NCBI GenBank assembly: GCA_008360975.2
Contig: CM039196.1
Span: forward strand, 3,286,001-3,350,000
DNA length: 64,000 nt
Source: Lichenostomus cassidix
Taxonomy: Eukaryota; Chordata; Aves; Passeriformes; Meliphagidae
Direction of reading: 5' to 3'
Shown: one piece after another, positions 39,001 through 48,570 of the stretch
Position numbering within the stretch: position 1 is the stretch's first letter
How the letters are laid out: every line of letters starts with the position of its first letter
The notes under the pieces: generated by a model
The model's input: the letters and a program-made list of their open reading frames with translations, nothing else
Told to the model about the DNA's origin: nothing
Database searches by the model: none
Translations under genes and position numbers: made by a program

Positions 39001-41739
39001 AATAATAGAAGCAGCTGCTGCTTTTGTCTTGGGGGCAATTAGCAAAGAAGCACTTTCAATAGAGCAGCACTTCGAAATCAGCTTCACTCAGGTAACTGTG
39101 GAGATGTCACGGATGACTTGGTGAAAGACATTTAATTACAAAACTTATTAAACTTGAATCAGAACGATTGTTAGCAGCAAGGTAAAGTAGAACTTGCCCT
39201 GGATATCCAGACGAGGCAGCATTTCAGAGCTGGGCAATAAAGGCCTCCAAAGTCTGGCATATTTACAAGCCCCAGCTTGTGACTGTAACAGAGAAAGCAA
39301 AGCCTTACTTACGGTCTTACTTCCATCATCATTCAAGGCAGGTCATAATCCTGAAATAACTGAAATATTTCTGTGTTTTCCAACCACTTAAGTGCAGGAT
39401 AAGAACTAATACTCTCTGTTTGCATTGCAGGAAAATACACAGCCAGTTCCTCTGAGTGGCAATCCTGGTTATGTTGTTGGGCTGCCTGTCAGAGCAGGAT
39501 TCCGACCTCCAGGATATCCTTTCCCTGCTGAATTTCTGTTTGCTGCACTTGCTCTGGTCCATCCTCACAAACCCTTTCTAGCATGGACATCTATGAAATA
39601 CATCTGTTCTCTACCAAAAATAAAAATGTGCTTTTCTGGCTGTGTTTTAGGAGGGAATGACTCAGTCCACACTGCAATCTCCTGGGACTGTGTAGTGAGG
39701 CACATTTAGCCCTTCATTGCACACTCTGGTGCTTTTTCACACTGTGAGAGGAGTCTTGAGCTATTACAGCATTTGCAGCTATATTTTAAGGATATGATTA
39801 AGAATTCTTTTTTTGTCACGATATCCATCAAGCATTTAATTTCCCTTAACTGTATGTTACATCTGGCATCATTCAGAGTAGTAGCAAACACAGCCAACTC
39901 ACCATTCTGCAGAGCACATCCACCCAGGACTGCCTGGCAGCACAGGGAGCCAGAGCCCCAGTATTATTTGGTTATAACATGATATCAGGCTGTAAGTTAC
40001 GGTAAGAAGTCCTTTTTTTTTTCAATTTAATGTTTTTAACTCTCTGACAACCTTTTCCCTGAGGCTCTGTTCGGGTCCTGGGCCATTTATACAGCTGGAG
40101 GAGGATTGAGAATGAAGTATTTAATTATAAAAAATGTCATTTAATTAACAATGGTCTTTCTCTTGGAAAGATTGTGTACATTAGCAACTGTAGCCAGAAG
40201 GCTTGAACAGAGCAGAGAGCAAGGAGAAATGATGACTGTGCCAAACCAATGGATTTTGCTCTAACTCATCTATTTTTTTTTGTTGTTGTTTTCTGGAAGA
40301 ATTACAGCAGCTATGAAATGCCAGCCTTTGGCTCAGACCCTCCTAGATGTGCTGAAGGGCCAAAGCTTTCCTGAGTATGTGGCCTCATTTGGGAATTCTC
40401 AAGCCCAGGATGTGCTGGATTGGGTGCCAATAACTCAACTCCACATCTCAGAACAGGTGAAAGTTAAACCACTACCAACCCTCCACCCTGTGCCTGTGCT
40501 GCAGGATCATCTCAGCTTCACACCCTAAAAATGCAGGAACCAACTGGAGGGGGAAAAATGGGGCTGGGAATGCAGAAATAAGCTGGAGGAAAATTCCTGG
40601 AATATTCAGAGATGAGGAGTTTCACTCTTGCTGTGGAAGTTGTTTTGAATCAAGCTGGTATCCAGGCCCCTCAGCTGTGGATCAGGACAACAGGTTGGGT
40701 ACAAAATGAGTTGTTTGAACACAGGTTAGAGTGTTGCTCTTCTGAGGGGGTGAAGCACCAGAGGGAAAGAGTGAAGGAACAGAATCAGGGTAAGAGAGAG
40801 AATCCTTTGAAGCACAATAGAAGATGGCAGCCTGTGGCTGGTTTCTTGCATGCTTCTGCAACTAAAGAGTGAATGGTTTCTGTAACCAGCAGTGTGATGG
40901 TTCAAGAAGAAATGCATAAAAATACTTAAGATTGTAGCCTTCAGAATTCTGCCCTGGCAGAGTTCAATATTTTGTCCTGCCCAGCAGCAGTGCAGGGTTC
41001 AGCTGCTCTGGTAACCTCCCCAGTGAGCTTTCTGGGCACATTCTGCTCCTTTAATAACATGAATAATTAACTCATGTGGTGGCTTCTGCAATAAGGCAGG
41101 CAATAAGATTATTTCTAACACTTTGCAGAGCTCGTGCCAAATACCAGTATCCCTGGGAATAGAAGTGAAGTGGACTAAATATGGATCCCTGGTCAATCCC
41201 CAAGCCAGGATAGTGAATGTTACAGCCACAATCACTACCACCACACTGAAGCAGGTATGTAATTAAATTACAGGATTTAAGATGAAACAAGTGGCTTGTT
41301 TTCCTTGGGTATCAGCTGTGTGACAGTGACCCAGATAATCTCTTTATCTGAAGGCAGCACTTCACATTAGAATCTATTACACCCAACAGTTGTCCTCCAG
41401 CTCAAACACAACTGTGGGCTGCTTGCCAAAACACACTTCAATAAAAATCTATACATCATTTCTGGAAGTGGCTGTGTATGAAAAACCCAACCCAAACCTT
41501 TTTACAAATAACAGCTGACAATATAACCCAGACCAAATAAAACAGTTGTACTAATAGAAGACTGGAGATAAATCCTGTTTGTATTTTCCTTGCAGCTTGC
41601 CTCAGGAAGGGAAAGGATTATTCCTGTAACAACTTCAGTGGTTTTCACTGACATTTCTTCACCTGCAGAGCCAGGCTACAAAGCTTGGCCCACCATTAAC
41701 ATCAAGCTACCCTTTGATTTTTTCTATCCATTTGTCTAA
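29908..41739 (+). CDS. TCTN1: TCTN1 (tectonic-1), ciliary transition-zone protein, complete
   Basis: Tectonic-1 is a secreted or luminal glycoprotein of the MKS/B9 complex at the ciliary transition zone, required for ciliogenesis and Hedgehog signalling. Fourteen coding exons: 29908-30073, 31683-31803, 33747-33877, 34228-34394, 34816-34903, 35760-35869, 37809-37829, 38261-38386, 38966-39091, 39431-39513, 39861-40001, 40300-40456, 41129-41254, 41596-41739 (1707 nt, 568 aa; human is about 587). The start ATG has a strong context (GCCATGG) and opens a Leu-rich signal peptide (residues 1 to about 28). The Cys-rich [20 protein letters not shown] block follows, then the tectonic domain with [56 protein letters not shown] and [20 protein letters not shown], ending PFDFFYPFV. 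There is no transmembrane segment after the signal peptide. Intron 10 is of the rare AT-AC U12 type and exon 7 is only 21 nt. Confidence 0.96.
30074..31682 (+). other. TCTN1: TCTN1 intron 1
   Basis: The GC-rich start is a continuation of the CpG island. At 30507-30543 there are about three tandem copies of the 13-mer TGCACAGCCTGTC. No exon seen. Confidence 0.6.
31683..31803 (+). CDS. TCTN1: TCTN1 exon 2 (Cys-rich block)
   Basis: Acceptor CTCTGCTGCAG, donor GTGAGT. Encodes the tectonic hallmark [20 protein letters not shown]. Confidence 0.95.
33747..33877 (+). CDS. TCTN1: TCTN1 exon 3
   Basis: Acceptor TTCCTTGCAG, donor GTAAGT. Encodes [16 protein letters not shown] and [17 protein letters not shown]. 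Confidence 0.95.
34228..34394 (+). CDS. TCTN1: TCTN1 exon 4
   Basis: Acceptor TTTTAACAG, donor GTAAAT. Encodes [19 protein letters not shown] up to NETYRYE; this segment is less conserved. Confidence 0.92.
34816..34903 (+). CDS. TCTN1: TCTN1 exon 5
   Basis: Acceptor TTTGGCAG, donor GTTGGA (weak). Encodes [19 protein letters not shown] and WCSDENPA. Phase agrees with both neighbours. Confidence 0.92.
35760..35869 (+). CDS. TCTN1: TCTN1 exon 6
   Basis: Acceptor TTTCTCCAG, donor GTAAGT. Encodes [19 protein letters not shown] and [17 protein letters not shown]. Confidence 0.94.
35870..37808 (+). other. TCTN1: TCTN1 intron 6
   Basis: Mostly AT-rich, but 36,300-37,060 is clearly richer in G and C and open in several overlapping frames on both strands. 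I recognise no gene or repeat family there. Confidence 0.5.
37809..37829 (+). CDS. TCTN1: TCTN1 exon 7 (21-nt microexon)
   Basis: TTTTTTCTCCCCTAG precedes and GTAAGT follows. Only seven codons, VPKSSQM, lying exactly where the tectonic-1 protein has VPxSxxx before (V)xITVQS. Skipping it would keep the frame. Confidence 0.88.
38261..38386 (+). CDS. TCTN1: TCTN1 exon 8
   Basis: Acceptor TTTTTTTCAG, donor GTGAGT; 42 codons. Encodes [15 protein letters not shown] and [10 protein letters not shown]. Confidence 0.94.
38966..39091 (+). CDS. TCTN1: TCTN1 exon 9
   Basis: Acceptor AATTTTCAG, donor GTAACT; 42 codons. Encodes [16 protein letters not shown] and [10 protein letters not shown]. Confidence 0.94.
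39431..39513 (+). CDS. TCTN1: TCTN1 exon 10 (ends at an AT-AC intron)
   Basis: Acceptor CATTGCAG. Encodes [19 protein letters not shown] and AGFRPP and ends in GG of a Gly codon. No GT donor exists here; the intron begins ATATCCTTT, the U12 AT-AC donor consensus. Confidence 0.93.
39514..39860 (+). other. TCTN1: U12-type AT-AC intron (TCTN1 intron 10)
   Basis: 347-nt intron starting ATATCCTTT (39514-39522) and ending AC (39859-39860). The branch-site match TTCCCTTAAC (39841-39850) puts the branch A about 11 nt before the 3' splice site, the short distance needed by the minor spliceosome. Joining the flanks gives an unbroken frame, PPGSGIIQSS, that fits the family. Confidence 0.93.
39861..40001 (+). 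CDS. TCTN1: TCTN1 exon 11
   Basis: Starts after the AC of the U12 intron; donor GTAAGA. Encodes [17 protein letters not shown] and [26 protein letters not shown] inside it (39905-39912) could pass for a standard acceptor, but using it would drop the conserved GIIQ segment. Confidence 0.92.
40300..40456 (+). CDS. TCTN1: TCTN1 exon 12
   Basis: Acceptor TTTTCTGGAAG, donor GTGAAA. Encodes [20 protein letters not shown] and WVPITQL. Confidence 0.93.
41129..41254 (+). CDS. TCTN1: TCTN1 exon 13
   Basis: Acceptor CTTTGCAG, donor GTATGT; 42 codons. Encodes [20 protein letters not shown] and [11 protein letters not shown]. Confidence 0.95.
41596..41739 (+). CDS. TCTN1: TCTN1 exon 14 (stop)
   Basis: Acceptor TTTCCTTGCAG; encodes [19 protein letters not shown] through [11 protein letters not shown], then TAA at 41737-41739. 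A consensus donor G|GTAAGTATG begins at 41741, so the 3' UTR may be spliced. Confidence 0.95.
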   Translation, partial: LASGRERIIPVTTSVVFTDISSPAEPGYKAWPTINIKLPFDFFYPFV

Positions 41740-43015
41740 GGTAAGTATGCATAAAAAAAAAAGAATAGTATTTCTGCTTTTTCTTATTTTTAGTCCATTG
41801 TTTATCCAGTGACTGTGATGGGCCAGCACTTTATTCTAAGTTGTAGATACTGGGCTAAAATTGGCCAAGAGAGGAAGGGTGAGACCTTGTGAGGATTCTC
41901 AGAAGGGTTAGGGTGAAAAAACCCCCATGAGGTGGAAAGTACCCAGTTATAACTCTGCAGAGAGGAAAAAGGTTGCAGTTTGAACTTGCTGGTGGCTCTG
42001 GCTCTGGACCAGTCACAGCCACCAGCACGTGAGATGCAGCCCAGCAGAAGCAGGAGGGGAAGGAAGAGACACACAGGGAAAGCAGGGTCATTATCCCATA
42101 ACAGCCAAGCTAAATTGCTAATTAAAGTCATCATGTGCTATTAGATAAGCCCTCTGCTTTATCTCCGTGCATAGATGAATAAATCACATATTTCTGGCTA
42201 TTCTTCCCACACCACTGATTAATTACCTTCCTTTAAAAAGCTGAACAGTTGAGTTGTGCTTTCAGCAAAGCTCAGTGACCCCTCCAGCTGAGTGTGGCTG
42301 AAATCCACTGGAATCACCTGCTGCAGTCACCACTTCTCAGAATTCCCACTTCTTAAATCTCACTCTTCAGCTACCAAACAGCCTCTCCACAGGGACACTC
42401 TAATACCTGAAAAGGTTCAAATGCCAGCCTGGCCCTTTAGAATTTGCTTTTTAATGGCTTTTCTGGAGTCTGACTGTTCCCAGCAGTGCACTCACCTACA
42501 TCTGTTCTTACATATTCCAGTTCTTTAAAGTCATGGATTTATGAGCTGTGGAAACAAAGAACTTTGCAGCTCCACAGGCTGTGGAGGAACAGTGAAAAGG
42601 GAAGAAGAGATGAGGGAATGCAGTATCAGAAGTGGGATCTGCTGCTGCTGCTGCTGGAACAAGGCATTGTTTGACGTAAGATGGCACATGTTTGCCTCTA
42701 TTTTGGGGCTGATTTCATTGTCAGGGAAAGGAGTGGTGTGTTGGTGTTTCTGAAATGGATGTTATATAAATAACAAAGTGGCACAAGCAGCAACAGAAAT
42801 GAGGAAACTACCAACAGTATGAAAAGAATGGTTGGCAAAGAGGTGTATTGATGATGAACAGGCAGCTGGTGGAGAAGAAATGACCTTTTCAGCCTGGGTT
42901 CTTATCATTTGTACTGCAAGTTTGTTGCAAACAAAGAATGTTGTCACAGAAAAAAAAAAGAAATTATTTTCGAGAAGTGGTACTTCTGTGGATGTATAGC
43001 TTGTAAAGATGTGTC
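41740..43015. other. TCTN1 3' region and TCTN1-HVCN1 convergent spacer
   Basis: Non-coding. If unspliced, the TCTN1 3' UTR could end near the plus-strand AATAAA at 42178-42183; if the donor at 41741 is used, a UTR exon lies further on and I could not place it. A short (CTG)5 run is at 42640-42656. No other gene seen. Confidence 0.5.
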
Positions 43016-43281
43016 TTTATTAAATTATTTTGCAGTTTTGACTGTACAACTGTACAAGAAAGGGGGGAAAATTGCTGTTTACAGGTACTGTGTGTGATTA
43101 ATTTTCCAGTAGAACTATTTTTGCCATCCCAATGTCTGATCAAAGTTGGGTCAAATAGACAACATTTATAGAAAACACAATACAAGAGGAAACAAAGAGA
43201 CAGAAAAACCTTTCAGGTCAAGCTGGCAGATTCCAACACTGCAATCTCCAAGCAGAATTCCCACCTTGGAAAACTGGCCTC
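43016..43281 (-). other. HVCN1: HVCN1 3' UTR (predicted)
   Basis: Sequence after the HVCN1 stop on the minus strand, up to an AATAAA (complement of 43016-43021). The downstream GT-rich element is weak, so the true end could lie further left. Confidence 0.45.
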
Positions 43282-43347
43282 CTATTTTTGCTGGCTGAGG
43301 AGTCCATGCTGCTTCAGTATGTTGTTCAGCCTCTCGATTTCTTGCTC
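43282..43347 (-). CDS. HVCN1: HVCN1 last exon
   Basis: Acceptor CTCCCACAG; encodes [20 protein letters not shown], Lys and TAG (complement of 43282-43284). Completes the heptads. Confidence 0.93.
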   Translation of the reverse strand, partial: EQEIERLNNILKQHGLLSQQK

Positions 43348-46300
43348 CTGTGGGAGACAAAATTCAAATCATTAGCAGCCTGCAGAAAGCTTCCCAGGTT
43401 CCCACAGATCTTCCCACTGCTATAATGTATCTCCTGCTGCAGGAAAACATGACAACCTGGCCAAAAGAAGTAGGACAGAGGTAGGGACATCATTCCTTTA
43501 AGGAGGAGCAGCCCAGGGAGGCGCAGGCAGGGCTGTGCTGCTTCAGCCCAGCTCACCCCACACTTTCTGATGAGGAAACCAAGCCAACAGTGCCAGCCTT
43601 GCACAAGGATCCCCAGCAGCAGGTAAACCCAAATTAAAAGTGTTTTTTTACCTTCTCCACACAGCTGTGTTCCAGTTGTTCCACCCTTGTGGCAAGTTTC
43701 AGGTTTGCTTGCTTTAACTTGGACACTTGTTGTTCCGAGCGCGTCTTCACCGATAAAATGATTCCTGTGGAACAATTCACAGGGGATTTGCTTTACATTG
43801 TAAAACAGCCACGAGCAGCAGTTCACAGCACTCAGGCTCTGTGCTCAAGGAGTTAAACGTGTTCCTCTCCAGCTCAGCTTCTGTCATCTCCAAGCACCCT
43901 TCCCAAGTGCTTTTCTTAATGAGGAAGGGTTTTAAATCAGCCACCGGAGGGATTCAGATACCAATACTCTGCTGGGGAGAGGCAGCCTGGCCTCGGAGCT
44001 GAATTAATCACTCTGACTGTCATTCAAATCCAGAATCTGAATTTGCTCCCTTGGCAGAGCCAGGGGGTGCAGCTGGGGCAGCTTTGCTGTGTTTTAGCAG
44101 GTTTTAGGTGTGACAGCAGAGCAAGGCCTGGGGCACAGCAAGGCCTGGTGGAGCAGGAGCTGGCACATCCTCAGGTCCACAAGGCTTTGGCTTCACCTTG
44201 CACAGCTGCAGTGAGAGCAGGCAGTGTCTCCGCACAGCAGAGGTGTCAATTCACATGGGATCACCTAATGGTGCTTATAGAGAGCTCAGCCTCTGCAGTG
44301 AAGGCATTTTCTTCCCACAAAAATTAAACGAAGCAGCTTGATGAGAGCATGAAGAACATCACATTCTCCCTCCCAACACAGCTCCTCTGGATCATGGCTG
44401 ATTCCAGTGCTCCAGGCACTGCTTTGGGCTCTGGGGATTCAGTTCTCAGAGGACAAAGCAACGCTGCTGCTCATTTGCATTGATAACATCACAGGAACTG
44501 TGCCCAGGCACTGACACCCAACACCGAGCGTGGGGCACATTCCCTTTGTCCCTTTTTGCTCCAAGCAGGTGGACATTGCATGAAGCTTGGCAGGGAGCCT
44601 GGAGCACCCAAGGATAAGGGGATTTACTTGTAATTGCAATCCTAGTTTTCTGCTGTAAAGCGAGGCTCCCACGGCCACACGCAAATCCAGTTTATCTCTG
44701 ACTTTCACTCTGAACTAAGAAAAGCCACAAGCTGCTCTCATATCTCTCTTCTGTCTGGCTGCAGCTGCCGACCAGGCACCTTTTCCCCACTGAAAGGGGC
44801 TGAGGGAAATGGACACAGCCTCAGTCATCCCTTCCTCTGATCCCAGCCAGGCCAGATATGGAGCACCCACCAAAAGTGAGCACATGGGCACAGGACAGAG
44901 CTTGGGCTGAGGTTTCATGCTCAAGCATGAAATTATTAGTGATAATTATTATTAAATTATTAGTGATAATTAATGAAATTATTATTAGTGATAATCTCAT
45001 TGCCATATTTTTTGGAATGCCAGAATTCCTTCCCCAAGAAGGAAGAAAATGTTTGCAGCTATGCTTGTTTCAGATGTGTCCGAGTTTACATCTGTTTGCA
45101 ACAATTTACAGTTACAACAGCAAAGTCACTAAAGTCTGATTTGGGGACATTTTCTATTTCTCTTTTTATGACAAACCCTTTGAATTCAAGCAAGAAAGAT
45201 CCAGAGTGAGATCAGGACATTCCCTGCAGCATCCCTGGAGGGGATGATGGAGTCACAGCAGAACAAAGCATTAAAACCTACTCTGCTGTAACAGCAGATT
45301 CAGGAAGACAAGGGCTCCCCTGCCAAAAGGATCCTGCAATGGAAATTTGGGATGTGAGCTATCCCTCTCCAGGAGGAAGGGTACAGGAACAGATTATGGG
45401 TTTTTTAGGGGGAAGCAGCAAATTAGGGCCACATTCCAGCAAGGAAAACCACACGGGTGGAACTCTGAGTTCTCTGGGAGAGCAAGACCCCTGGGGTTGG
45501 GTCTGAGAAGAGAACAAAGCCCAGATAATTCAGGGAAGTTTGGCAAATCCAGCCTGGCTGTGCACTCACCGTTGATGATCCGAGCCACCCTCCAGAGGCG
45601 CAGGAGGATCAGGAGCCCCACGGCCTCAAACTCGTGCTCCCGGAAGAGGAGGACGATGTCGAGGATGAAGGACACGACGACAACAATCCCATCCAGCACC
45701 TCGAACTTGTGGTGGAAGAACTCCCGGCGGTACACATAGATTTTAAACCCCACCTCAACCAGGAAGATGGTTAAAATGGACAGGGAGAGGTAGTGGAAAA
45801 CCTGGGAAAAGAGCACAGGTTTAAGGCAGGAAGCCCTGCTGTGTGCTGGAAAGCCTCTGCTGCTTGAGGGCACCTCTGGTTTGGCTCTAAAGGAGAAGGG
45901 CTGAGGACTTTTCTTCTGCAACCACTGGCTCAGCAAGGCCAGAGGTCCAGGTCCTACCCTTGCCCAGCCCATCCATGGGCCAAAGGGTATTGGGCCATCA
46001 AAGGGTGGCTCCCTTTGAGCCACCAAAGGGAGGGAGCTGCTGTTCATATTCACATTTTCCCACATTTTACCTTTGGGGTTATATTATATCTGTCTGGATG
46101 GATGATTTTCAAATCCATAAGCAATTCCCCGAGAACCAGCAAAGCATCCAGGATCACCAAGCAGACAACCCCGACCTGTTGGAGGAGAAGAACTGACATG
46201 AATTCCTTCCCAGCTTGGACAGAGGAGCAAGAGGAGCCAAAGTAGCCCTTGAGCTACACACACCCTGATTTGGCTGGTTGTGTTTCACAGAGCTTTCCAT

Positions 46301-46828
46301 TGCTCCCACACAGGACTCCCATTCCTGCCACCCTGGACGGTGGGTTATTCCTGCAAAGTCCCACCCACATGGAGCCACCTGGCTCCACACCAGACCCCGA
46401 CTGGCATGGGGGCTCAGGGAGCTGGGGGAGAGCACGTGCCAGAGCTGTGCTGATTGTGCACTGGGGTTTGTCTCCGCTCAGGAAACATCTGCACCCACAG
46501 CAGAGAGGCTCTGTTGTGATGGGACTGCTCAGCTTGGAAGCAGCAGCTGCTCTTGCAGCACCGTGGGGGCTCTGAGCTCAATGCTCTCCCTGAATGGCTC
46601 TGCTGCACTTGGCCTGGGCTTGTTCTGCCTCACCTGAAACCTGTGGGAGCTGAAGAGCTTTTTCATCATGTCCTGGAAGGAGATGAGTCTCCTGGGGGGC
46701 TCCAGCTTGATCTCTGAGTCTGGCTGCTTCTCCCCAGCCTCCTCCTCTTCCTCCCATTTCCGATAGTCGTTGCTCCATTGCACGGGGTCATCACCCACCA
46801 CGGTGAAGTGCTTCAGATACCTGGACAT
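43282..46828 (-). CDS. HVCN1: HVCN1, voltage-gated proton channel Hv1 (short-start form)
   Basis: Hv1 is a dimeric voltage-sensor-only proton channel in the plasma or phagosome membrane that expels H+, for example beside NADPH oxidase. Minus-strand exons: 46634-46828, 46071-46175, 45570-45801, 43652-43764 and 43282-43347 (711 nt, 236 aa). The start [14 protein letters not shown] matches the internal Met of human Hv1 that gives its short isoform; an extra upstream start is not excluded. S1 (about 66-87) carries Asp75, equivalent to human Asp112, the proton-selectivity residue. His103 and His156 match the Zn2+ sites His140 and His193. S3 ([10 protein letters not shown]) and S4 with three Arg spaced by three (168, 171, 174, [13 protein letters not shown]) are intact. 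A C-terminal heptad coiled coil (about 185-230) should mediate dimerisation; it ends HGLLSQQK rather than the human ending. Confidence 0.96.
43652..43764 (-). CDS. HVCN1: HVCN1 coiled-coil exon
   Basis: Acceptor GTTCCACAG, donor GTAAAA. Encodes [20 protein letters not shown] and [15 protein letters not shown], the dimerising coiled coil, with Cys in the position of the human interfacial Cys249. Confidence 0.94.
44913..44995. repeat. Inverted repeat plus AT-rich tandem repeat
   Basis: A perfect 9-bp inverted repeat (TTTCATGCT / AGCATGAAA, 2-bp loop, 44913-44932) runs straight into three imperfect copies of a 22-25-bp unit with core ATTATTAGTGATAAT (44930-44995), in HVCN1 intron 4. Confidence 0.8.
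45427..45490 (+). repeat. Unclassified dispersed repeat, copy A
   Basis: 64 bp matching 47533-47596 at 55 positions (86%), same orientation, no gaps; it lies in HVCN1 intron 4 close to the S2-S4 exon. The repeat family is unknown to me. Confidence 0.7.
45570..45801 (-). CDS. HVCN1: HVCN1 S2-S4 exon
   Basis: Acceptor CTTTTCCCAG, donor GTGAGT. Encodes [38 protein letters not shown] and the S4 helix [17 protein letters not shown]. Confidence 0.96.
46071..46175 (-). CDS. HVCN1: HVCN1 S1 exon
   Basis: Acceptor CCTCCAACAG, donor GTAAAA; 35 codons. Encodes [19 protein letters not shown] with the selectivity-filter Asp, and the S1-S2 loop. No ATG-started open frame marks it; found by joining phases. 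Confidence 0.94.
46634..46828 (-). CDS. HVCN1: HVCN1 first recognised coding exon
   Basis: ATG complement of 46826-46828 with G at -3; donor GTGAGG. Encodes the acidic cytosolic N-terminus ([16 protein letters not shown]) and [15 protein letters not shown], the amphipathic lead-in to S1. Confidence 0.92.
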
Positions 46829-47532
46829 GGCTCTGGATCAAGCTGGCATCACCCTGCCACTGTCTGAGGGACAAGAGCAGAGTGTCACCTCCCCAGTTGG
46901 GGCTGATCAAGGATGCCAAATCTTCCTTGTTTCACCCACCGAGGGTGACAAGAGCGTGACATTCCGCCACAGCTGGCTGGGCCCTGCTGACGGGAAGTTG
47001 CTTCACGGTGGTACTGCTGGCTGGTTTTGCATCACCTCCCCCAGCACCACGCGCAGCCCCCGCTGCCCTCCCCGGTCCTGTCTGCACCCCGCCGTGCTGC
47101 TCTACGGCGAGGAACTTCCTCACAAGGTATTTCCAAACTTCTCCAAACAAAGCATTGATTACAGGAGCAAAAAGCCCCAGCTCTTATCTGGCACCTCGTG
47201 ATGGAGGTGGAGGCAGCTGCCCTTGTGTTTCTCACACTGATCCACGGAGGCTGTTGGTCAAGCTGACCTCGGCATCCTCACCCTCCAGCCACACTGCCAA
47301 AACGAGGAACAGCCATAATTTCCCTCCATTAACATCAATGACACACTGTTATTTCAGCTTTTGCAGGCAAATTAAGCAGGTGAAGCGCACATTTCAACCT
47401 GGCAGGTGGGTGACACTGTCCTCCCCATCTCCTCTCGTCCAGAGCTGACCTCACCCTCAGGCATCCCGGCTTCAGCCCGTTCCTGCGGGCACCCAGCGAG
47501 GGGCAGCTCCATCAAACCAAACTCCTCAGTAA

Positions 47533-47596
47533 GGCCACACTCCAGCAATGAAAACCATATGGGTGGAACTCCGAGTTCGCTGGAACAGCAAGTCCC
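47533..47596 (+). repeat. Unclassified dispersed repeat, copy B
   Basis: Partner of 45427-45490 (55/64 identical). It lies between the first recognised HVCN1 coding exon and the CpG island, probably in a 5' intron. CpG-containing differences suggest old, independent decay. Confidence 0.7.
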
Positions 47597-47689
47597 GGGG
47601 CCTCCAGATGGGCTGCGCGGCTGAAGGAGAGCCTCTCGAGTTCCCATCGCAACACCCCCAGCCTGCCTTCCTCTCTGGGCAGCCCGGCG

Positions 47690-48570
47690 AGACTGTCTGG
47701 TCCACAAACCCTCTAAGAGGTGCTCCTGCTGCTAGCACGTCCCTGTCCGCAGCCAGAGCCTCCCGGGCAGCTCAGCACAACCCACCCTTGGCCCCCCGGT
47801 GCCACCACCGTGCCCGAGGTGCCCTCGGCTCCCCGCGACCGCGGTGGGCTCCGCTCCCAGCTCCGGCCACCTCGTCACCTGCCGGGAGGATGGAGCTGGT
47901 CCCACGGTGCTGTCACAGGAGCAGCACCTTCGTTCTCCACCACCGGGCGCCGAGCGGAGCCCGCGGGGAGTGGCCCCGGGCATCGAGCCCCAGCCCCGGG
48001 CATCGAGCCCCGGCCCCGTGCGGGATGGCCCCGGGGCTGCCGCGGGGTCTGGAGCCGCCGGCCGATGGAGCATCCAGGGCCCCGGGGCTCCCCAGCCTCC
48101 CCCCTCCCCAGCACCGACCGGAGCGGCTGCGGCGACGCCCAGAGCGGGACGAAGCCCCGGGCCGCGGCGGGACCCCGAGGGGAAGGACGTGGCAGCCCCG
48201 GGAGGGTCCCGCTGTCAACCTCCTCCGCCCACAGCCACCGGGCCGAGCCCCGGGAGCTCCCGGCCTCCCCCCGGTCCCCGGTACCGTGCTCGTCCCGGCT
48301 GCACCCGCCGCCTCCCGCCGCCGCCGCGGGGCCTCCCCCGGCCCGGCCCCGCCTTCCCCGGCCAGGGGCGGCCCCGGCCCGGCCGCCTCCTCCCCGCCGC
48401 GCCCCGAAAAACTCCAGCGGGTCCCCCCAGCCAGGCCCCCTCCCATCCCCGACGGCTCCCCTCCGACATTTCCCATTTCCCCAGCTTTTTTCCCCAGGCT
48501 CCCCGCGGTTCGCCCCTCCGCGGGAGCTGCCGGAACAGGACACGCCGGGTGGAGTTAAAACTTTTTTTTC
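47690..48570 (-). promoter_or_regulatory. HVCN1: HVCN1 CpG-island promoter (predicted)
   Basis: Dense G+C and CpG, ending abruptly at a T-rich stretch near 48,560. It lies about 0.9-1.7 kb upstream of the HVCN1 coding start on the minus strand, with no plus-strand gene to claim it. It most likely holds the HVCN1 start site and a 5' exon; I could not place the exon limits. Long proline/arginine-rich frames here are composition artefacts. Confidence 0.6.

Noticed and set aside
39905..39912. TTCTGCAG as a standard acceptor for TCTN1 exon 11
   Set aside because: No GT donor ends exon 10, and using this site loses the conserved GSGIIQ...LTILQ segment; the AT-AC pair explains everything.
46004..46024. 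Perfect 8-bp inverted repeat GGTGGCTC / GAGCCACC with 5-bp loop
   Set aside because: Short hairpins of this size are expected by chance in 64 kb; no link to a terminator or RNA gene in a vertebrate intron.
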